Of a DNA stretch of 64,000 bases, positions 1 to 10,940 are shown one piece after another. This DNA comes from an uncultured Eubacteriales bacterium (GTDB taxonomy: Bacteria > Bacillota > Clostridia > Lachnospirales > Lachnospiraceae): positions 1-64,000 of the forward strand of contig ONHA01000012.1 of the NCBI GenBank assembly GCA_900317515.1. The letters run 5' to 3'. The position numbers and the translations under genes are program-made. The notes under the pieces were generated by a model, which searched no databases, was not told the DNA's origin, and saw nothing but the letters and a program-made list of their open reading frames with translations. Every line of letters starts with the position of its first letter. Within the stretch, counting starts at the first letter, position 1.

Positions 1-64
1 TGTCCCGTTTCCTTACTTACTTTGGTTTGTTCCGTTTCACGAAACTGTAAAGAATTTTCGAGTC

Positions 65-99
65 TTATATGTGTATCACTGTTCAGTTATCAATGTGCT
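65..99 (-). promoter_or_regulatory. rRNA-operon leader-like conserved segment
   Basis: Read on the minus strand, this stretch contains GCACATTGATAACTGAACAG, which resembles the conserved antitermination/processing leader found ahead of rRNA genes in Firmicutes. It lies just downstream of two tandem strong promoters, and the leader continues to the window edge without an ORF. I infer that a 16S rRNA gene begins shortly beyond base 1 on the minus strand; the gene itself is not in the window. Confidence 0.55.
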
Positions 100-124
100 C
101 GGCTTTGTCAGCCGCAACTTCTAT

Positions 125-153
125 AAGATATCACAGTCGCTTTTGTTTGTCAA
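125..153 (-). promoter_or_regulatory. strong sigma-A promoter P2, leftward (probable rRNA operon)
   Basis: On the minus strand TTGACA (148-153) is followed after exactly 17 bp by TATCTT (125-130). It points away from radA toward the window edge, about 100 bp downstream of a second promoter, as in tandem rRNA promoters. Confidence 0.75.
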
Positions 154-185
154 GCACTTTTTTGATTTTCTTTAGAAGTTTTTTT

Positions 186-223
186 CTGCACCGCTCTGTC
201 GCGTCCCCGCTTTTGCGGTGCAG
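186..223. repeat. perfect 9-bp inverted repeat between tandem promoters
   Basis: CTGCACCGC (186-194) and GCGGTGCAG (215-223) are exact reverse complements around a 20-base loop. The hairpin lies at about the +1 of the upstream promoter and has no T-run after it on the minus strand, so it is not a standard terminator. It may shape the 5' end of the P1 transcript. Confidence 0.5.
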
Positions 224-228
224 ATGGT

Positions 229-257
229 ATATTAACAGATGTTCAAAGGAATTGCAA
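229..257 (-). promoter_or_regulatory. sigma-A promoter P1, leftward (probable rRNA operon)
   Basis: Minus-strand TTGCAA (252-257), 17 bp, TAATAT (229-234). It starts 18 bp beyond the radA stop codon and is the upstream member of a tandem pair with the promoter at 125-153. Confidence 0.65.
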
Positions 258-275
258 GCCTTTTTTTCAATATTT

Positions 276-1649
276 TCAAAGTTTTTTTTCGGCCGCAAAA
301 ATCGCCTCTCTCGCCGTCTCCACCGGCACGATCTCGATATCCCCGATCTTCTTAAGGCCGGCCATATTGGCCCTGGGGACGATCACCCTCTTAAACCCGA
401 GACGCTTCGCCTCCCGGACACGGTTCTCCGCCTGGCCGACCGCTCTCACCTCTCCGGCAAGGCCCACCTCACCGAAAGCGCACACGCTCTCCGGGATTTC
501 AATGTCCCGGAGGCTTGAAGCCGCCGCCAGCACGATCCCCAGGTCGAGCGCCGGCTCATTGAGCCTGATCCCGCCCGCTATATTAATGTAGGCATCGCAG
601 CTGCTCATATCAAGTCCGCAGCGCTTCTCGAGCACCGCCAGCAGCAGGTTGACCCTGTTGTAGTCGCATCCCGCCGCGGTCCTCCTCGGAACTCCGAAGG
701 CGGTCCTTGCCACCAGGGCCTGGATCTCCACGAGAACCGGCCTAGTCCCCTCGATCGTACAGGCGACAACCGATCCCGAAGCATGCTCGGGCCTTCCGCT
801 CAGCATATATTCCGAGGGATTCGGCACTTCCGCAAGACCTGCCTCCCGCATTTCAAACACGCCGATCTCATTGGTCGAGCCGAAGCGGTTCTTCACCGCC
901 CTCAATATACGATAGGAGGCATAGCGGTCCCCCTCGAAGTACAGTACCGTATCGACCATGTGCTCCAGCACGCGGGGACCCGCCACGGCGCCCTCCTTGG
1001 TCACATGTCCCACTATAAAAATGGAAACCCCCAGCCCCTTGGCCAGCATCATTAGAACATTCGTGGACTCCCTGACCTGGGACACCGAGCCCGGCGCCGA
1101 GGCCACCTCCTCGTTGAACATGGTCTGGATCGAGTCCACCACGCAGATATCAGGCTTCTCCGTCTCGATCACTTCCCTGATATCCCCGAGATTTGTCTCG
1201 CAGAAGAGAAAGAGGCCGTCCGGGATCGCCCCCAGCCGTTCCGCCCTCATGCGGATCTGGGCCAGACTCTCCTCTCCCGAAATATAGAGGATTTTCTTTC
1301 CCTTCGCCGCCAGAAGCTCCGCCGCCTGCAGCAGGATCGTGGATTTTCCGATACCCGGATCGCCGCCGATGAGGACCAGCGAGCCTTTCACGATGCCGCC
1401 GCCCAGCACGCGGTCAAATTCCGGCATGCCGACGAGGGTTCTTTCATTTTCAAGAGACGAGACATCGCGGAGAAGGACCGGCTTTGAGGCCGTCCCTCTT
1501 CTCCTTATGCCGCTCCCCGCGGCAGCCTTCTCCTTCGGCTCCTCGACGAACGAATTCCATTCATGGCAGGCGGGGCACTGCCCCATCCATTTTGCGGATT
1601 CATACCCGCAGTTCTGGCAGAAAAATACCGTTTTCTTCTTGACAGCCAT
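276..1649 (-). CDS. radA: DNA repair protein RadA
   Basis: RadA (Sms) is a RecA-like ATPase that helps process recombination intermediates and drives branch migration. The 457-residue product has the full family layout: an N-terminal four-cysteine zinc finger (C11, C14, C25, C28), a RecA-type ATPase with Walker A GGDPGIGKST at 95-104, the RadA-specific KNRFGS motif, and a C-terminal Lon-protease-like domain. The ATG at 1649 follows GGGAGGCAC, a good ribosome site. It lies 18 bp behind clpC on the same strand, so the two are probably cotranscribed; clpC-radA adjacency is common in Firmicutes. Nothing is broken or missing. Confidence 0.97.
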   Translation of the reverse strand: MAVKKKTVFFCQNCGYESAKWMGQCPACHEWNSFVEEPKEKAAAGSGIRRRGTASKPVLLRDVSSLENERTLVGMPEFDRVLGGGIVKGSLVLIGGDPGIGKSTILLQAAELLAAKGKKILYISGEESLAQIRMRAERLGAIPDGLFLFCETNLGDIREVIETEKPDICVVDSIQTMFNEEVASAPGSVSQVRESTNVLMMLAKGLGVSIFIVGHVTKEGAVAGPRVLEHMVDTVLYFEGDRYASYRILRAVKNRFGSTNEIGVFEMREAGLAEVPNPSEYMLSGRPEHASGSVVACTIEGTRPVLVEIQALVARTAFGVPRRTAAGCDYNRVNLLLAVLEKRCGLDMSSCDAYINIAGGIRLNEPALDLGIVLAAASSLRDIEIPESVCAFGEVGLAGEVRAVGQAENRVREAKRLGFKRVIVPRANMAGLKKIGDIEIVPVETAREAIFAAEKKL

Positions 1650-1667
1650 AGTGCCTCCCGGGTTCGG

Positions 1668-4127
<2,460 letters not shown>

Positions 4128-4144
4128 TTAGACTCCTTAATCCT

Positions 4145-4858
4145 TCATCCGAGTCCTACGGAGGATATCGTGTAGTAGTATTCGACCCCTAAAAGGCTGT
4201 TGACGGCAGTCTTGGGCACAAGGTGGAAGCTCTCCACGCACAGAGCCCGGCCGTTTGTGTCGCAGAGCCTTGCAACGATGTCGCAGGTTCCGTCGGCATT
4301 GACGATGCCGCTCACAAGCTCCGGAACAGACTGGGGTCTCGGGTCCATCTTGACATAATAGTAGGCGTCCTCATGCAGAGTGATCCTGTGGATCGTCTCC
4401 GGGATCTCCGGCATTGCCGCGGTCTCCCCGAAGATTGCTCTTCCGGTCTCACGGATCGCATCCGCGCCGAGCACCAGGTACTGTCCGTCCTCAAGATCCG
4501 TGTAGGAGGCACCCGAAACCAGCGGACCGTACACGGAGAGATAGTAGTACATGGTCGTCCAGTAGGTGATGGCATCCGTCGGATCGTAATACCTTCTCGT
4601 CAGATACTCGGTAAGGAGCACCGCGTCGATCGGCTTCAGCATCGAAGTCTGCGTCTCGTCAAATATGATCTGCGGCACCTCGGCCGTCGTGCCAAGAACA
4701 GTCTCACCCGCCGCGGTACTCTCCGCTGCGGTGCTCTCCGCCGCAGTGCTCTCTGCCGCGGTGCTCTCCGGTGCGGTGCTCTCTGCCTGAGTCGATCCGC
4801 AGGAGATAACAGAAGCCGCCATTAAAAATGAAAGAATAAGTACGCCTGCCTTTTTCAT
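4145..4858 (-). CDS. putative lipoprotein with STAAE tandem repeat
   Basis: A 237-residue exported protein of unknown function. The start at 4858 is chosen because GAGGAGA precedes it; a longer frame to 4888 has no ribosome site. Residues 1-19 form a signal peptide ending in a lipobox (VISC), so the protein is probably anchored to the outer face of the membrane. After it comes a low-complexity linker in which the pentapeptide STAAE/STAPE is repeated about five times (15-bp DNA repeats around 4693-4790), then a globular domain of about 190 residues that I do not recognise. It is 17 bp upstream of clpC and may share its transcript. Confidence 0.8.
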   Translation of the reverse strand: MKKAGVLILSFLMAASVISCGSTQAESTAPESTAAESTAAESTAAESTAAGETVLGTTAEVPQIIFDETQTSMLKPIDAVLLTEYLTRRYYDPTDAITYWTTMYYYLSVYGPLVSGASYTDLEDGQYLVLGADAIRETGRAIFGETAAMPEIPETIHRITLHEDAYYYVKMDPRPQSVPELVSGIVNADGTCDIVARLCDTNGRALCVESFHLVPKTAVNSLLGVEYYYTISSVGLG

Positions 4859-4920
4859 AAAATCATTCTCCTCAAAAATTTCTCTCACAATGGACTTATC
4901 ACATGTCCGGCTTTAAATTC

Positions 4921-4944
4921 GGGCAGGCCGCTCGCGGCCTGCCC
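4921..4944. terminator. GC-rich hairpin downstream of rubredoxin
   Basis: GGGCAGGCCGC (4921-4931) and GCGGCCTGCCC (4934-4944) pair perfectly. The T-run (TTCTTTTT) is on the plus-strand side, while the minus-strand side continues GAATTTAAAG, so efficiency for the rubredoxin transcript is uncertain. Confidence 0.55.
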
Positions 4945-4954
4945 TTCTTTTTGA

Positions 4955-5113
4955 TCACTCTTCAGCGGAAAATTCGTCTTTTCCGACGCCGCACAGCGGA
5001 CATACCCAGTCTTCCGGGATATCTTCCCAGGCTGTGCCCGGCTCGATTCCGTTATCCGGATCGCCGATTTCGGGATCATACTCGTAGCCACAGACATCAC
5101 ATACGTACTTCAT
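4955..5113 (-). CDS. rubredoxin
   Basis: A 52-residue electron carrier that binds one iron through four cysteines and serves oxygen and peroxide detoxification in anaerobes. Translation from ATG at 5113 (ribosome site GGAGGTTAGCT) begins [20 protein letters not shown] and contains both CxxC-type loops, C5/C8 and C38/C41 (VCPLCGVGK), plus the conserved aromatic and acidic residues of the fold. It ends in a TGA at 4955-4957. Length is normal for the family. It is divergent from the glutathione-peroxidase/ohrR operon 216 bp away, which fits a shared oxidative-stress role, although that link is inferred. Confidence 0.96.
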   Translation of the reverse strand: MKYVCDVCGYEYDPEIGDPDNGIEPGTAWEDIPEDWVCPLCGVGKDEFSAEE

Positions 5114-5132
5114 AGCTAACCTCCATTGTGAA

Positions 5133-5138
5133 ATTATA
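5133..5138 (-). promoter_or_regulatory. candidate -10 element for rubredoxin
   Basis: TATAAT on the minus strand, 20 bp ahead of the rubredoxin start. No convincing -35 is visible; GC-rich palindromic sequence occupies that position, which could suggest activator or repressor control. Confidence 0.4.
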
Positions 5139-5257
5139 TCCGGCCTAAGCCTGCCGTAGGCTGCCGCAGGTCATTTTCGGATGACCTGTTAAGCGTTACG
5201 CACATTATACAATAGATAAAAGAAAATTAAAAGCATAAAAAACGCAATAATTAAGCA

Positions 5258-5286
5258 TTGACATAGGTATTTATATTTGATACAAT
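5258..5286 (+). promoter_or_regulatory. sigma-A promoter of the gpx-ohrR operon
   Basis: TTGACA (5258-5263), 17 bp, TACAAT (5281-5286). The -10 element is embedded in the OhrR-type palindrome at 5281-5295, so a bound repressor would block polymerase. Confidence 0.9.
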
Positions 5287-5295
5287 TTAATTGTA
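5281..5295. promoter_or_regulatory. OhrR operator (TACAATT-T-AATTGTA)
   Basis: A perfect 15-bp palindrome identical in form to the known OhrR box consensus TACAATT-N-AATTGTA of Bacillus ohrA. It overlaps the -10 of the promoter for the operon that ends with an OhrR-type regulator gene, which implies autoregulation. Confidence 0.88.
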
Positions 5296-5329
5296 TTAAA
5301 TATTTAAGTTTTTTCAAAGGAGGTATCCC

Positions 5330-5872
5330 ATGAGCATTTACGATTATTCCGTCCCGACCCCGAAGAACGGTGAGATTTCCCTTAAAGATTACGAAGGCAA
5401 GGTCATGCTGATCGTCAACACCGCGACCGGCTGCGGCTTCACCCCCCACTACAAGGACCTCGAGGCCATGTACGAAAAGTTCCACGATCAGGGCCTTGAG
5501 ATCATCGACATCCCCTGCAACCAGTTCGCCGGCCAGACTCCCGGCACGGATGACGAGATCCACGAGTTCTGCCAGCTGAAGTACAACACAAAGTTCCCGC
5601 AGATGAAGAAGTCCGACGTCAACGGCGAAAATGCTCTTCCGCTCTACAAGTACCTGAAGAGCCAGAAGGGCTTTGAAGGTTTCGGGTTCGGCCCGACAGC
5701 CCTCATGATGGGCGCGATGCTGAAGAAGATCGACAAGAACTACAAGAACAACCCGGAGATCAAGTGGAACTTCACCAAGTTCGTCGTCGACCGCGCCGGC
5801 AATGTCGTCGCCCGCTTCGAGCCGACCGCCGACATGAAGGATGTCGCCGCCTGCGTGGAGAAGCTTCTGTAA
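5330..5872 (+). CDS. glutathione peroxidase-family thiol peroxidase
   Basis: A cysteine-type GPx/BsaA-family enzyme that reduces hydroperoxides, probably with thioredoxin rather than glutathione as donor in this type of host. The 180 residues contain the catalytic Cys35 in TATGCGFTPHY, Gln69 in CNQFAGQ, and Trp146-Asn147 in WNFTKF, completing the peroxidase tetrad. Length is typical. The ATG at 5330 follows AAAGGAGGTATCCC. The stop codon overlaps the start of ohrR (TAATG), so the pair is translationally coupled. The promoter carries an OhrR box, so expression should rise with organic peroxides. Confidence 0.93.
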   Translation: MSIYDYSVPTPKNGEISLKDYEGKVMLIVNTATGCGFTPHYKDLEAMYEKFHDQGLEIIDIPCNQFAGQTPGTDDEIHEFCQLKYNTKFPQMKKSDVNGENALPLYKYLKSQKGFEGFGFGPTALMMGAMLKKIDKNYKNNPEIKWNFTKFVVDRAGNVVARFEPTADMKDVAACVEKLL

Positions 5873-6312
5873 TGGCAAATCTCCCTTCTGAAAATGAATA
5901 CAACCCTCTCCTCCTTAAGAACCAGCTCTGCTTCCCGCTCTACGCGGCGGCGCGGCAGGTCACGGGGCTCTATGCTCCGCTTTTAAAGCCCCTGGACCTC
6001 ACCTACACCCAGTATCTGGTCTTTCTGGTCCTCTGGGAGGAGGACGGACTCAAAGTAGGCGATCTGGGCGGGCGGCTCTTTCTTGACAGCGGGACTCTGA
6101 CACCGCTCTTAAAGAAGCTCGAGGAAAAGGGTCTGCTCACCCGCAAACGGAGCGAGGAGGACGAGCGGGTCGTCAGGGTCTTCCTGACCGACGAGGGCCG
6201 GGCCCTCCGCGCAAAGGCTCTCACGATCCCCGCCTCCGTCGGCTCCTGCGTCTTCCTCTCCGAGGCGGACGCGCGGGACCTTTATCGGATCCTCTACACG
6301 CTCCTGCAATAA
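5872..6312 (+). CDS. ohrR: MarR-family organic-peroxide sensor OhrR
   Basis: A winged-helix repressor that releases DNA when its N-terminal cysteine is oxidised by organic hydroperoxides. The 146-residue product has the OhrR hallmark NQLCFPLYAA with the reactive Cys20, the conserved Tyr residues after it, and the MarR recognition helix/wing (SGTLTPLLKKLEEKGLLTR). The start at 5872 overlaps the gpx stop codon by one base. One sensing Cys near the N-terminus and few others suggests the one-cysteine (Bacillus-like) mechanism, though a second cysteine is present near residue 122. The likely operator is the palindrome at 5281-5295. Confidence 0.93.
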   Translation: MANLPSENEYNPLLLKNQLCFPLYAAARQVTGLYAPLLKPLDLTYTQYLVFLVLWEEDGLKVGDLGGRLFLDSGTLTPLLKKLEEKGLLTRKRSEEDERVVRVFLTDEGRALRAKALTIPASVGSCVFLSEADARDLYRILYTLLQ

Positions 6313-6357
6313 AAAACGGTCAGATTTCCCGCTCTACGGGAATTCTGACCGTTTTTC
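6312..6357. terminator. bidirectional terminator between ohrR and purD
   Basis: AACGGTCAGA (6315-6324) pairs with TCTGACCGTT (6344-6353) and an inner TTCCCG/CGGGAA stem extends it. A-run before and T-run after allow termination of both converging transcripts. Confidence 0.88.
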
Positions 6358-6364
6358 TTAATGT

Positions 6365-7639
6365 TTACGCTTCGTCAATCGCTTTTCCGATATCATTTCT
6401 CATATACTTGTTGTCAAAGTCTATGAGCTTCGTCGCCTCATACGCATTCGCCCGCGCCTCTTTGAGCGTTGCCCCGAGCGCCGTCACGCCGAGAACTCTT
6501 CCGCCGTTGGTCACGATCTTCCCCTCCGCGTCGAACTTGGTCCCGGCGTGGAAGACGAACTTGTCCTCGCAGCCCTTGAAGTTCTCGAGCCCGCGGATCT
6601 CAAAGCCCTTCGCGTACTTCACCGGGTAGCCGCTTGACGCCAGCACGACGCAGACCGCCGCGTTGTCTTCAAACTGAAGGTCGATCGTATCAAGGCACCC
6701 GTCCACGCAGGCTTCCATCACGGTGAGCATGTCATTTTTCATGCGCGGGATGACGACCTGGGCTTCCGGATCGCCGAAACGGCAGTTGTACTCAAGAACC
6801 TTGGGTCCGTCCGGGGTCAGCATGAGTCCGAAGAAAATGATGCCCACAAACGGTCTTCCCTCGGCCGCCAGCGCATCCACCGTCTTCTGGTAGATATGCT
6901 CCTTACAGAACGCGTCCACCTCGGCCGTGTAGAACGGGCTCGGGGAGAAAGTCCCCATGCCGCCCGTGTTGAGGCCCGTGTCGCCGTCGCCGGCTCTCTT
7001 GTGGTCCTGGGCGGAGGTCATCGGCTTGATGGTCTTCCCGTCGCAGAAGGAAAGGACGGAGACCTCGCGGCCGGTCATGAACTCCTCGATGACCATCTTG
7101 CTGCCCGCATCGCCGAACTTCTTGTCCTCCATGATCTCGACAACGCCCGCTTCCGCCTCCTCCGGCGTGTTGCAGATGAGGACGCCCTTGCCGAGCGCAA
7201 GCCCGTCCGCCTTGAGGACGATCGGGAACTTCGCGGTCTTAAGGTACTCCCTGGCCTCCGCCGCGGAGTATACCGTCTCATAGCCGGCTGTCGGGATGCC
7301 GTATTTCTTCATGAGTTCCTTGGAAAATGCCTTGGAGCCCTCCAGGATCGCCGCATTCTTCCGCGGTCCGAAGGTCCTGATGCCGCGCGCCGTAAAGACA
7401 TCGACGATGCCGCCGACCAGCGGATCGTCCATGCCGATGATCGCGAAATCGATTCCCTTCTCCTCCGCGAAATCCGCTAATTTATCGAACTCCATGGCTC
7501 CGATCGGGACACACTCCGCGAATTCCGCGATGCCTGCATTTCCCGGGGCACAGTAGATCTTCTCGGCCTTCGGACTCTTCGCGACGGCCCACGCGATCGC
7601 GTGCTCTCTTCCGCCGCTGCCTACGATCAGTATTTTCAT
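6365..7639 (-). CDS. purD: phosphoribosylamine--glycine ligase (GARS)
   Basis: Second step of de novo purine synthesis: phosphoribosylamine + glycine + ATP to glycinamide ribonucleotide. The 424 residues start MKILIVGSGGREHAIAWAVA, the N-terminal GARS signature, followed by an ATP-grasp domain with VLKADGLALGKGV and the metal-binding region EYNCRFGDPEAQ, then the C-terminal GARS domain. ATG at 7639 follows GAGGAGGCAATT. Last gene of the combined pyrimidine/purine operon, 18 bp behind purN, and followed directly by a bidirectional terminator. Confidence 0.97.
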   Translation of the reverse strand: MKILIVGSGGREHAIAWAVAKSPKAEKIYCAPGNAGIAEFAECVPIGAMEFDKLADFAEEKGIDFAIIGMDDPLVGGIVDVFTARGIRTFGPRKNAAILEGSKAFSKELMKKYGIPTAGYETVYSAAEAREYLKTAKFPIVLKADGLALGKGVLICNTPEEAEAGVVEIMEDKKFGDAGSKMVIEEFMTGREVSVLSFCDGKTIKPMTSAQDHKRAGDGDTGLNTGGMGTFSPSPFYTAEVDAFCKEHIYQKTVDALAAEGRPFVGIIFFGLMLTPDGPKVLEYNCRFGDPEAQVVIPRMKNDMLTVMEACVDGCLDTIDLQFEDNAAVCVVLASSGYPVKYAKGFEIRGLENFKGCEDKFVFHAGTKFDAEGKIVTNGGRVLGVTALGATLKEARANAYEATKLIDFDNKYMRNDIGKAIDEA

Positions 7640-7657
7640 AATTGCCTCCTCGTAAAA

Positions 7658-8290
7658 CTATTCGCTGATGACTGCCTTGCCGTCCACAACGCTCACCTTG
7701 CCGTTCGCGATCAGGTTGATGGCTTCCGGCATGATCTTCCACTCCGCCTGCTCCATGATGCGCTGCTGGAGTACCTTCGGCGTATCGCCCGGCAGTACCT
7801 CCACCGCCTTCTGCAGGATGATCGGGCCCGCGTCGAGGTCCTTGTTCACAAAATGCACCGTCGCGCCGGACAGCTTAACGCCCCTTGCGAGCGCCGCCTC
7901 GTGCACCTTGAGCCCGTAATAGCCCTTCCCGCAAAATGAGGGGATGAGCGCGGGATGAATGTTGACGATTTTATTTTCATAGGCGTCGATGAGAGCCTCC
8001 GGGATGGTCACAAGACACCCGGCAAGGACCACAAGGTCCGTCCCCAGCTCATCGATCTTTGCCTTTAACGCGGCGTTGAACTCTTCCCTTGCGGAAAACG
8101 CCTTCGGGGAAATGACAAACGCCGGAATCCCCGCCTTCGCCGCCCTCTCGAGCGCAAAGACGCCCGGATTGTTGCTGATCACGCCGACGATTTCCGCATT
8201 CGTGATCGCCCCGTCCGCGATACTGTCAATGATGGCCTGCAGATTTGTTCCTCCGCCCGATACGAGGACGGTCATGCGCAGTGTCTTCAT
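7658..8290 (-). CDS. purN: phosphoribosylglycinamide formyltransferase
   Basis: Third step of purine synthesis; transfers a formyl group from 10-formyl-THF to GAR. The 210-residue product has the [12 protein letters not shown] nucleotide-binding start, the [15 protein letters not shown] active-site loop with catalytic His, and [17 protein letters not shown] with the catalytic Asp region. The ATG at 8290 overlaps the purM stop codon (ATGA), implying coupled translation; an internal Met at codon 6 is a possible alternative start. Confidence 0.96.
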   Translation of the reverse strand: MKTLRMTVLVSGGGTNLQAIIDSIADGAITNAEIVGVISNNPGVFALERAAKAGIPAFVISPKAFSAREEFNAALKAKIDELGTDLVVLAGCLVTIPEALIDAYENKIVNIHPALIPSFCGKGYYGLKVHEAALARGVKLSGATVHFVNKDLDAGPIILQKAVEVLPGDTPKVLQQRIMEQAEWKIMPEAINLIANGKVSVVDGKAVISE

Positions 8291-9312
8291 ACAAGCTCCA
8301 CGCCTTTCTCGCCCGCTTCGATACAGCCGATCACAAAGCCCTTCTCGCCGGCTGCCTCGATGGCGGCAAGCGCCGCGTCCTTATCCTCAGGACGGACCGC
8401 GATCACCATGCCGATGCCCATGTTATAGGTGTTGTACATCATGTGATCCTCGATATCACCGGTCTTCTGAAGAAGCCTGAAGATCGCCGGGACCTCATAG
8501 CTGTCCTTTTTGATGACCGCGCGGGTGCCTTCCTTCAGCATGCGGGGCACATTTTCATAGAAGCCGCCGCCCGTGATGTGGGAGCAGGCCAGCACGCGGA
8601 CGCCCGCATTTTTAAGAGACTTGAGCGCTTTCACATAGATCTTCGTCGGGGCGATCAGGGCCTCGCCGAGGGTCGTTCCGAGCTCGTCGTAATAGGTGTC
8701 AAGCGCTTCCTTCGTCATCGGGAATACCTTCCGGACCAGGGAGAACCCGTTCGAGTGGACGCCCGAGGAGGCCATTCCGATGAGGACATCGCCTGCCGCG
8801 AGATCCTTCCCGGAAATAATATCCTTCTCATCCGCGACGCCGACCGCGAAACCGGCCAGATCGTACTCGTCCACCGGGTAGAAGCCCGGCATCTCGGCGG
8901 TCTCGCCGCCGATCAGGGCGCACTCCGCCTGGCGGCAGCCCTCCGCGACACCCTTCACGATGTCCGCGATCTTCTCCGGATAGTTCTTTCCGCAGGCGAT
9001 GTAGTCGAGGAAGAAGAGGGGCTCGCCGCCCGCGCACGCGACGTCGTTCACGCACATCGCGACGCAGTCGATACCCACCGTGTCGTTTTTGTCCATGATA
9101 AACGCAAGCTTCAGCTTGGTGCCGACACCGTCCGTGCCGGACAGGAGCACCGGGTGCTCCATTCCCTTAAGCGCTGCTGCGGAAAATGCCCCCGAAAATC
9201 CTCCGAGGTTTGTCATCACCTCCGGGCGCATCGTTCCCTTGACGTGTTCCTTCATGAGCTCGACGGACTTGTAGCCCGCCTCGATATCTACTCCGGCACT
9301 CTTATAATCCAT
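8287..9312 (-). CDS. purM: phosphoribosylformylglycinamidine cyclo-ligase (AIR synthetase)
   Basis: Fifth purine step: closes the imidazole ring of FGAM with ATP to give AIR. 341 residues, normal length, starting [13 protein letters not shown]; it contains the family motifs [12 protein letters not shown], the ATP loop around [11 protein letters not shown], and [15 protein letters not shown] near the C-terminal domain. It sits 50 bp after purE and overlaps purN by four bases. Confidence 0.97.
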   Translation of the reverse strand: MDYKSAGVDIEAGYKSVELMKEHVKGTMRPEVMTNLGGFSGAFSAAALKGMEHPVLLSGTDGVGTKLKLAFIMDKNDTVGIDCVAMCVNDVACAGGEPLFFLDYIACGKNYPEKIADIVKGVAEGCRQAECALIGGETAEMPGFYPVDEYDLAGFAVGVADEKDIISGKDLAAGDVLIGMASSGVHSNGFSLVRKVFPMTKEALDTYYDELGTTLGEALIAPTKIYVKALKSLKNAGVRVLACSHITGGGFYENVPRMLKEGTRAVIKKDSYEVPAIFRLLQKTGDIEDHMMYNTYNMGIGMVIAVRPEDKDAALAAIEAAGEKGFVIGCIEAGEKGVELV

Positions 9313-9362
9313 ATAATTCCTTTCCGCTCTCCGGGAGCTTACGTGCTTAGTGCAGCTTCTTG

Positions 9363-9869
9363 TTACTTGCTGTAGTTTTTCCAGCCGGTCTCCTGCAGAC
9401 GGGCGTCTTTGGCCTTCACCTGGTCCTTAAGCTTTCTCGAGTAGTCCTTGAGCTTAGAGAGAAGCTCCGTGTCCGAGACCGCCAGGATCTTCGCCGCGAG
9501 AAGAGCCGCGTTTGCGCCGCCGCCGATCGCGACCGTCGCGACCGGGATGCCGCTCGGCATCTGGACGATCGAGTAGAGACTGTCGCGGCCGCCTAAGGAC
9601 GTCGTGTGCATCGGGATGCCGATGACCGGCAGCGGGAAGATCGCCGCGCACATGCCCGGCAGATGGGCCGCCATGCCCGCACCCGCGATGATCACCTTGA
9701 GGCCTCTTGCCTCCGCGGTCTTTGCGTACGTAAAGAACTCGTCCGGTTCGCGATGAGCCGAGATGATGTTCATTTCATAGGAAATGCCGAGCTCGTCCAG
9801 CACCGCCGCTGCCTTGCTCATCACCGGCATATCCGAATCGGACCCCATTACAATGCCAACTTTTGCCAT
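9363..9869 (-). CDS. purE: N5-carboxyaminoimidazole ribonucleotide mutase
   Basis: Class I PurE, which converts N5-CAIR to CAIR. The 168 residues carry GSDSDMPVM, the active-site ISAHREP loop with catalytic His, and [10 protein letters not shown]. The class I form normally works with PurK, which is not in this window. First of four consecutive purine genes in the operon; the 51-bp gap before it is the largest between the pyr and pur halves but contains no obvious promoter. Confidence 0.96.
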   Translation of the reverse strand: MAKVGIVMGSDSDMPVMSKAAAVLDELGISYEMNIISAHREPDEFFTYAKTAEARGLKVIIAGAGMAAHLPGMCAAIFPLPVIGIPMHTTSLGGRDSLYSIVQMPSGIPVATVAIGGGANAALLAAKILAVSDTELLSKLKDYSRKLKDQVKAKDARLQETGWKNYSK

Positions 9870-9920
9870 AATATTCTCCTCCTTGCGTCATTAATCGGGA
9901 CGCACCGCTTAAAAGCATTT

Positions 9921-10244
9921 TCAGCCCCGCAGGCCGATAAAAAAGATTCCGAGCCAGATCACCGTCACGACGCCCGCCGCGAGCGTTCCCATGATCGTGA
10001 TCCGGGAGCTCGTCCCCGCCGATTTCTGCAGAGCGTTAAGACCCACGTGAAACCCGTAGCCGGAAAGTGCCAGAGCCATGAGGCCGAGCGCTCCGACGGG
10101 AGCTCCGGCATTTCCTCCCTGAAGGAAGGAAATGAAAGCCCCGAGGACCATGAGAAGCGCCGAGATCCCCGCGAGCGACACCGCGATCTTTCCCTCCCTC
10201 GGGACGGTCTTTTTTAAGAAGCGGTATCTTTTTTCATTTGCCAT
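9921..10244 (-). CDS. small conserved membrane protein inside the nucleotide operon
   Basis: A 107-residue protein with a charged N-terminus (MANEKRYRFLKKTVPREGK) and three hydrophobic segments at about 19-41, 49-66 and 80-105. It resembles small three-helix membrane proteins of unknown function (DUF6142-like, tentative) that recur in Lachnospiraceae. It lies 12 bp after pyrE and 51 bp before purE in the same direction, so it is cotranscribed with nucleotide synthesis genes. No enzymatic motif is visible; a role in nucleotide metabolism is only guilt by association. Confidence 0.75.
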   Translation of the reverse strand: MANEKRYRFLKKTVPREGKIAVSLAGISALLMVLGAFISFLQGGNAGAPVGALGLMALALSGYGFHVGLNALQKSAGTSSRITIMGTLAAGVVTVIWLGIFFIGLRG

Positions 10245-10256
10245 GCTGTCTTTACC

Positions 10257-10931
10257 TCACTTCACGCCCCACAAAGCGTAGTAGGCGTCGATTGCCGCCT
10301 TGATCGTGTCGTCGATCACAACGCGGCCGCCGATTTCACGGTTGTAGAGGTACTCGACAACCTCCGCCATCGTGACGATCGCGCAGGTCTTCATGCCGTA
10401 GGTCTCCGCGATCTCGGTGAGCGCGCTCTTTTCGCCCGTGCCCCGCTCCATGCGGTCGACCGAGACGACGAGGCCCTTAATGTCCACATCGCCCTGGGCT
10501 TTCAGGATCGGCACGGTCTCACGGATGGAGGTCCCGGCCGTCGTCACATCCTCGATGATGACGACTCTGTCCCCGTCGGCGATCTTGCTGCCGAGAAGGA
10601 TGCCCTTGTCGCCGTGATCCTTCACTTCCTTGCGGTTCGAGGAGTAGCGGATCTCCTTTCCGTAGAGACGGGAGATCTCCATCGTCGCCGCGACCGAGAG
10701 CGGGATGCCCTTGTAGGCCGGTCCGAAGAGAACATCGAAGTCAAGTCCGAAATTCTGCTCGATCGCCTTCGCGTAGTAGCCGCCGAGGCGGGCCATCTGG
10801 CCGCCGTACTTGTAGAAGCCCGTGTTCACGAAAAACGGGGTCTTGCGTCCGCTCTTGGTCACGAAATCGCCGAAGGTCAGGACACCCGCTTCCACCATAA
10901 ACTCAATAAATTCCTGCTTGTACTGTTCCAT
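10257..10931 (-). CDS. pyrE: orotate phosphoribosyltransferase
   Basis: Joins orotate and PRPP to give OMP. The 224-residue protein shows the PRPP-binding motif VVIIEDVTTAGTSIRE, the flexible catalytic loop YSSNRKEVKDHGD, and FGPAYKGIPLS near the phosphate site. Starts 9 bp after pyrD; ATG at 10931 with AGGAGAGAATA ahead. Its substrate comes from PyrD/PyrK and its product goes to PyrF, all encoded immediately upstream. Confidence 0.97.
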   Translation of the reverse strand: MEQYKQEFIEFMVEAGVLTFGDFVTKSGRKTPFFVNTGFYKYGGQMARLGGYYAKAIEQNFGLDFDVLFGPAYKGIPLSVAATMEISRLYGKEIRYSSNRKEVKDHGDKGILLGSKIADGDRVVIIEDVTTAGTSIRETVPILKAQGDVDIKGLVVSVDRMERGTGEKSALTEIAETYGMKTCAIVTMAEVVEYLYNREIGGRVVIDDTIKAAIDAYYALWGVK

Positions 10932-10940
10932 ATTCTCTCC

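Noticed and set aside
186..223. Hairpin 186-223 as the radA terminator
   Set aside because: It lies downstream of a leftward promoter and is followed by As, not Ts, on the minus strand.
69..518. 149-residue plus-strand ORF at the left edge
   Set aside because: It runs antisense into radA and through the rRNA-type leader; no ribosome site and no recognisable domain.
4885..5100. 71-residue minus-strand ORF over the rubredoxin region
   Set aside because: Wrong frame; the real gene is the 52-residue rubredoxin at 4955-5113.
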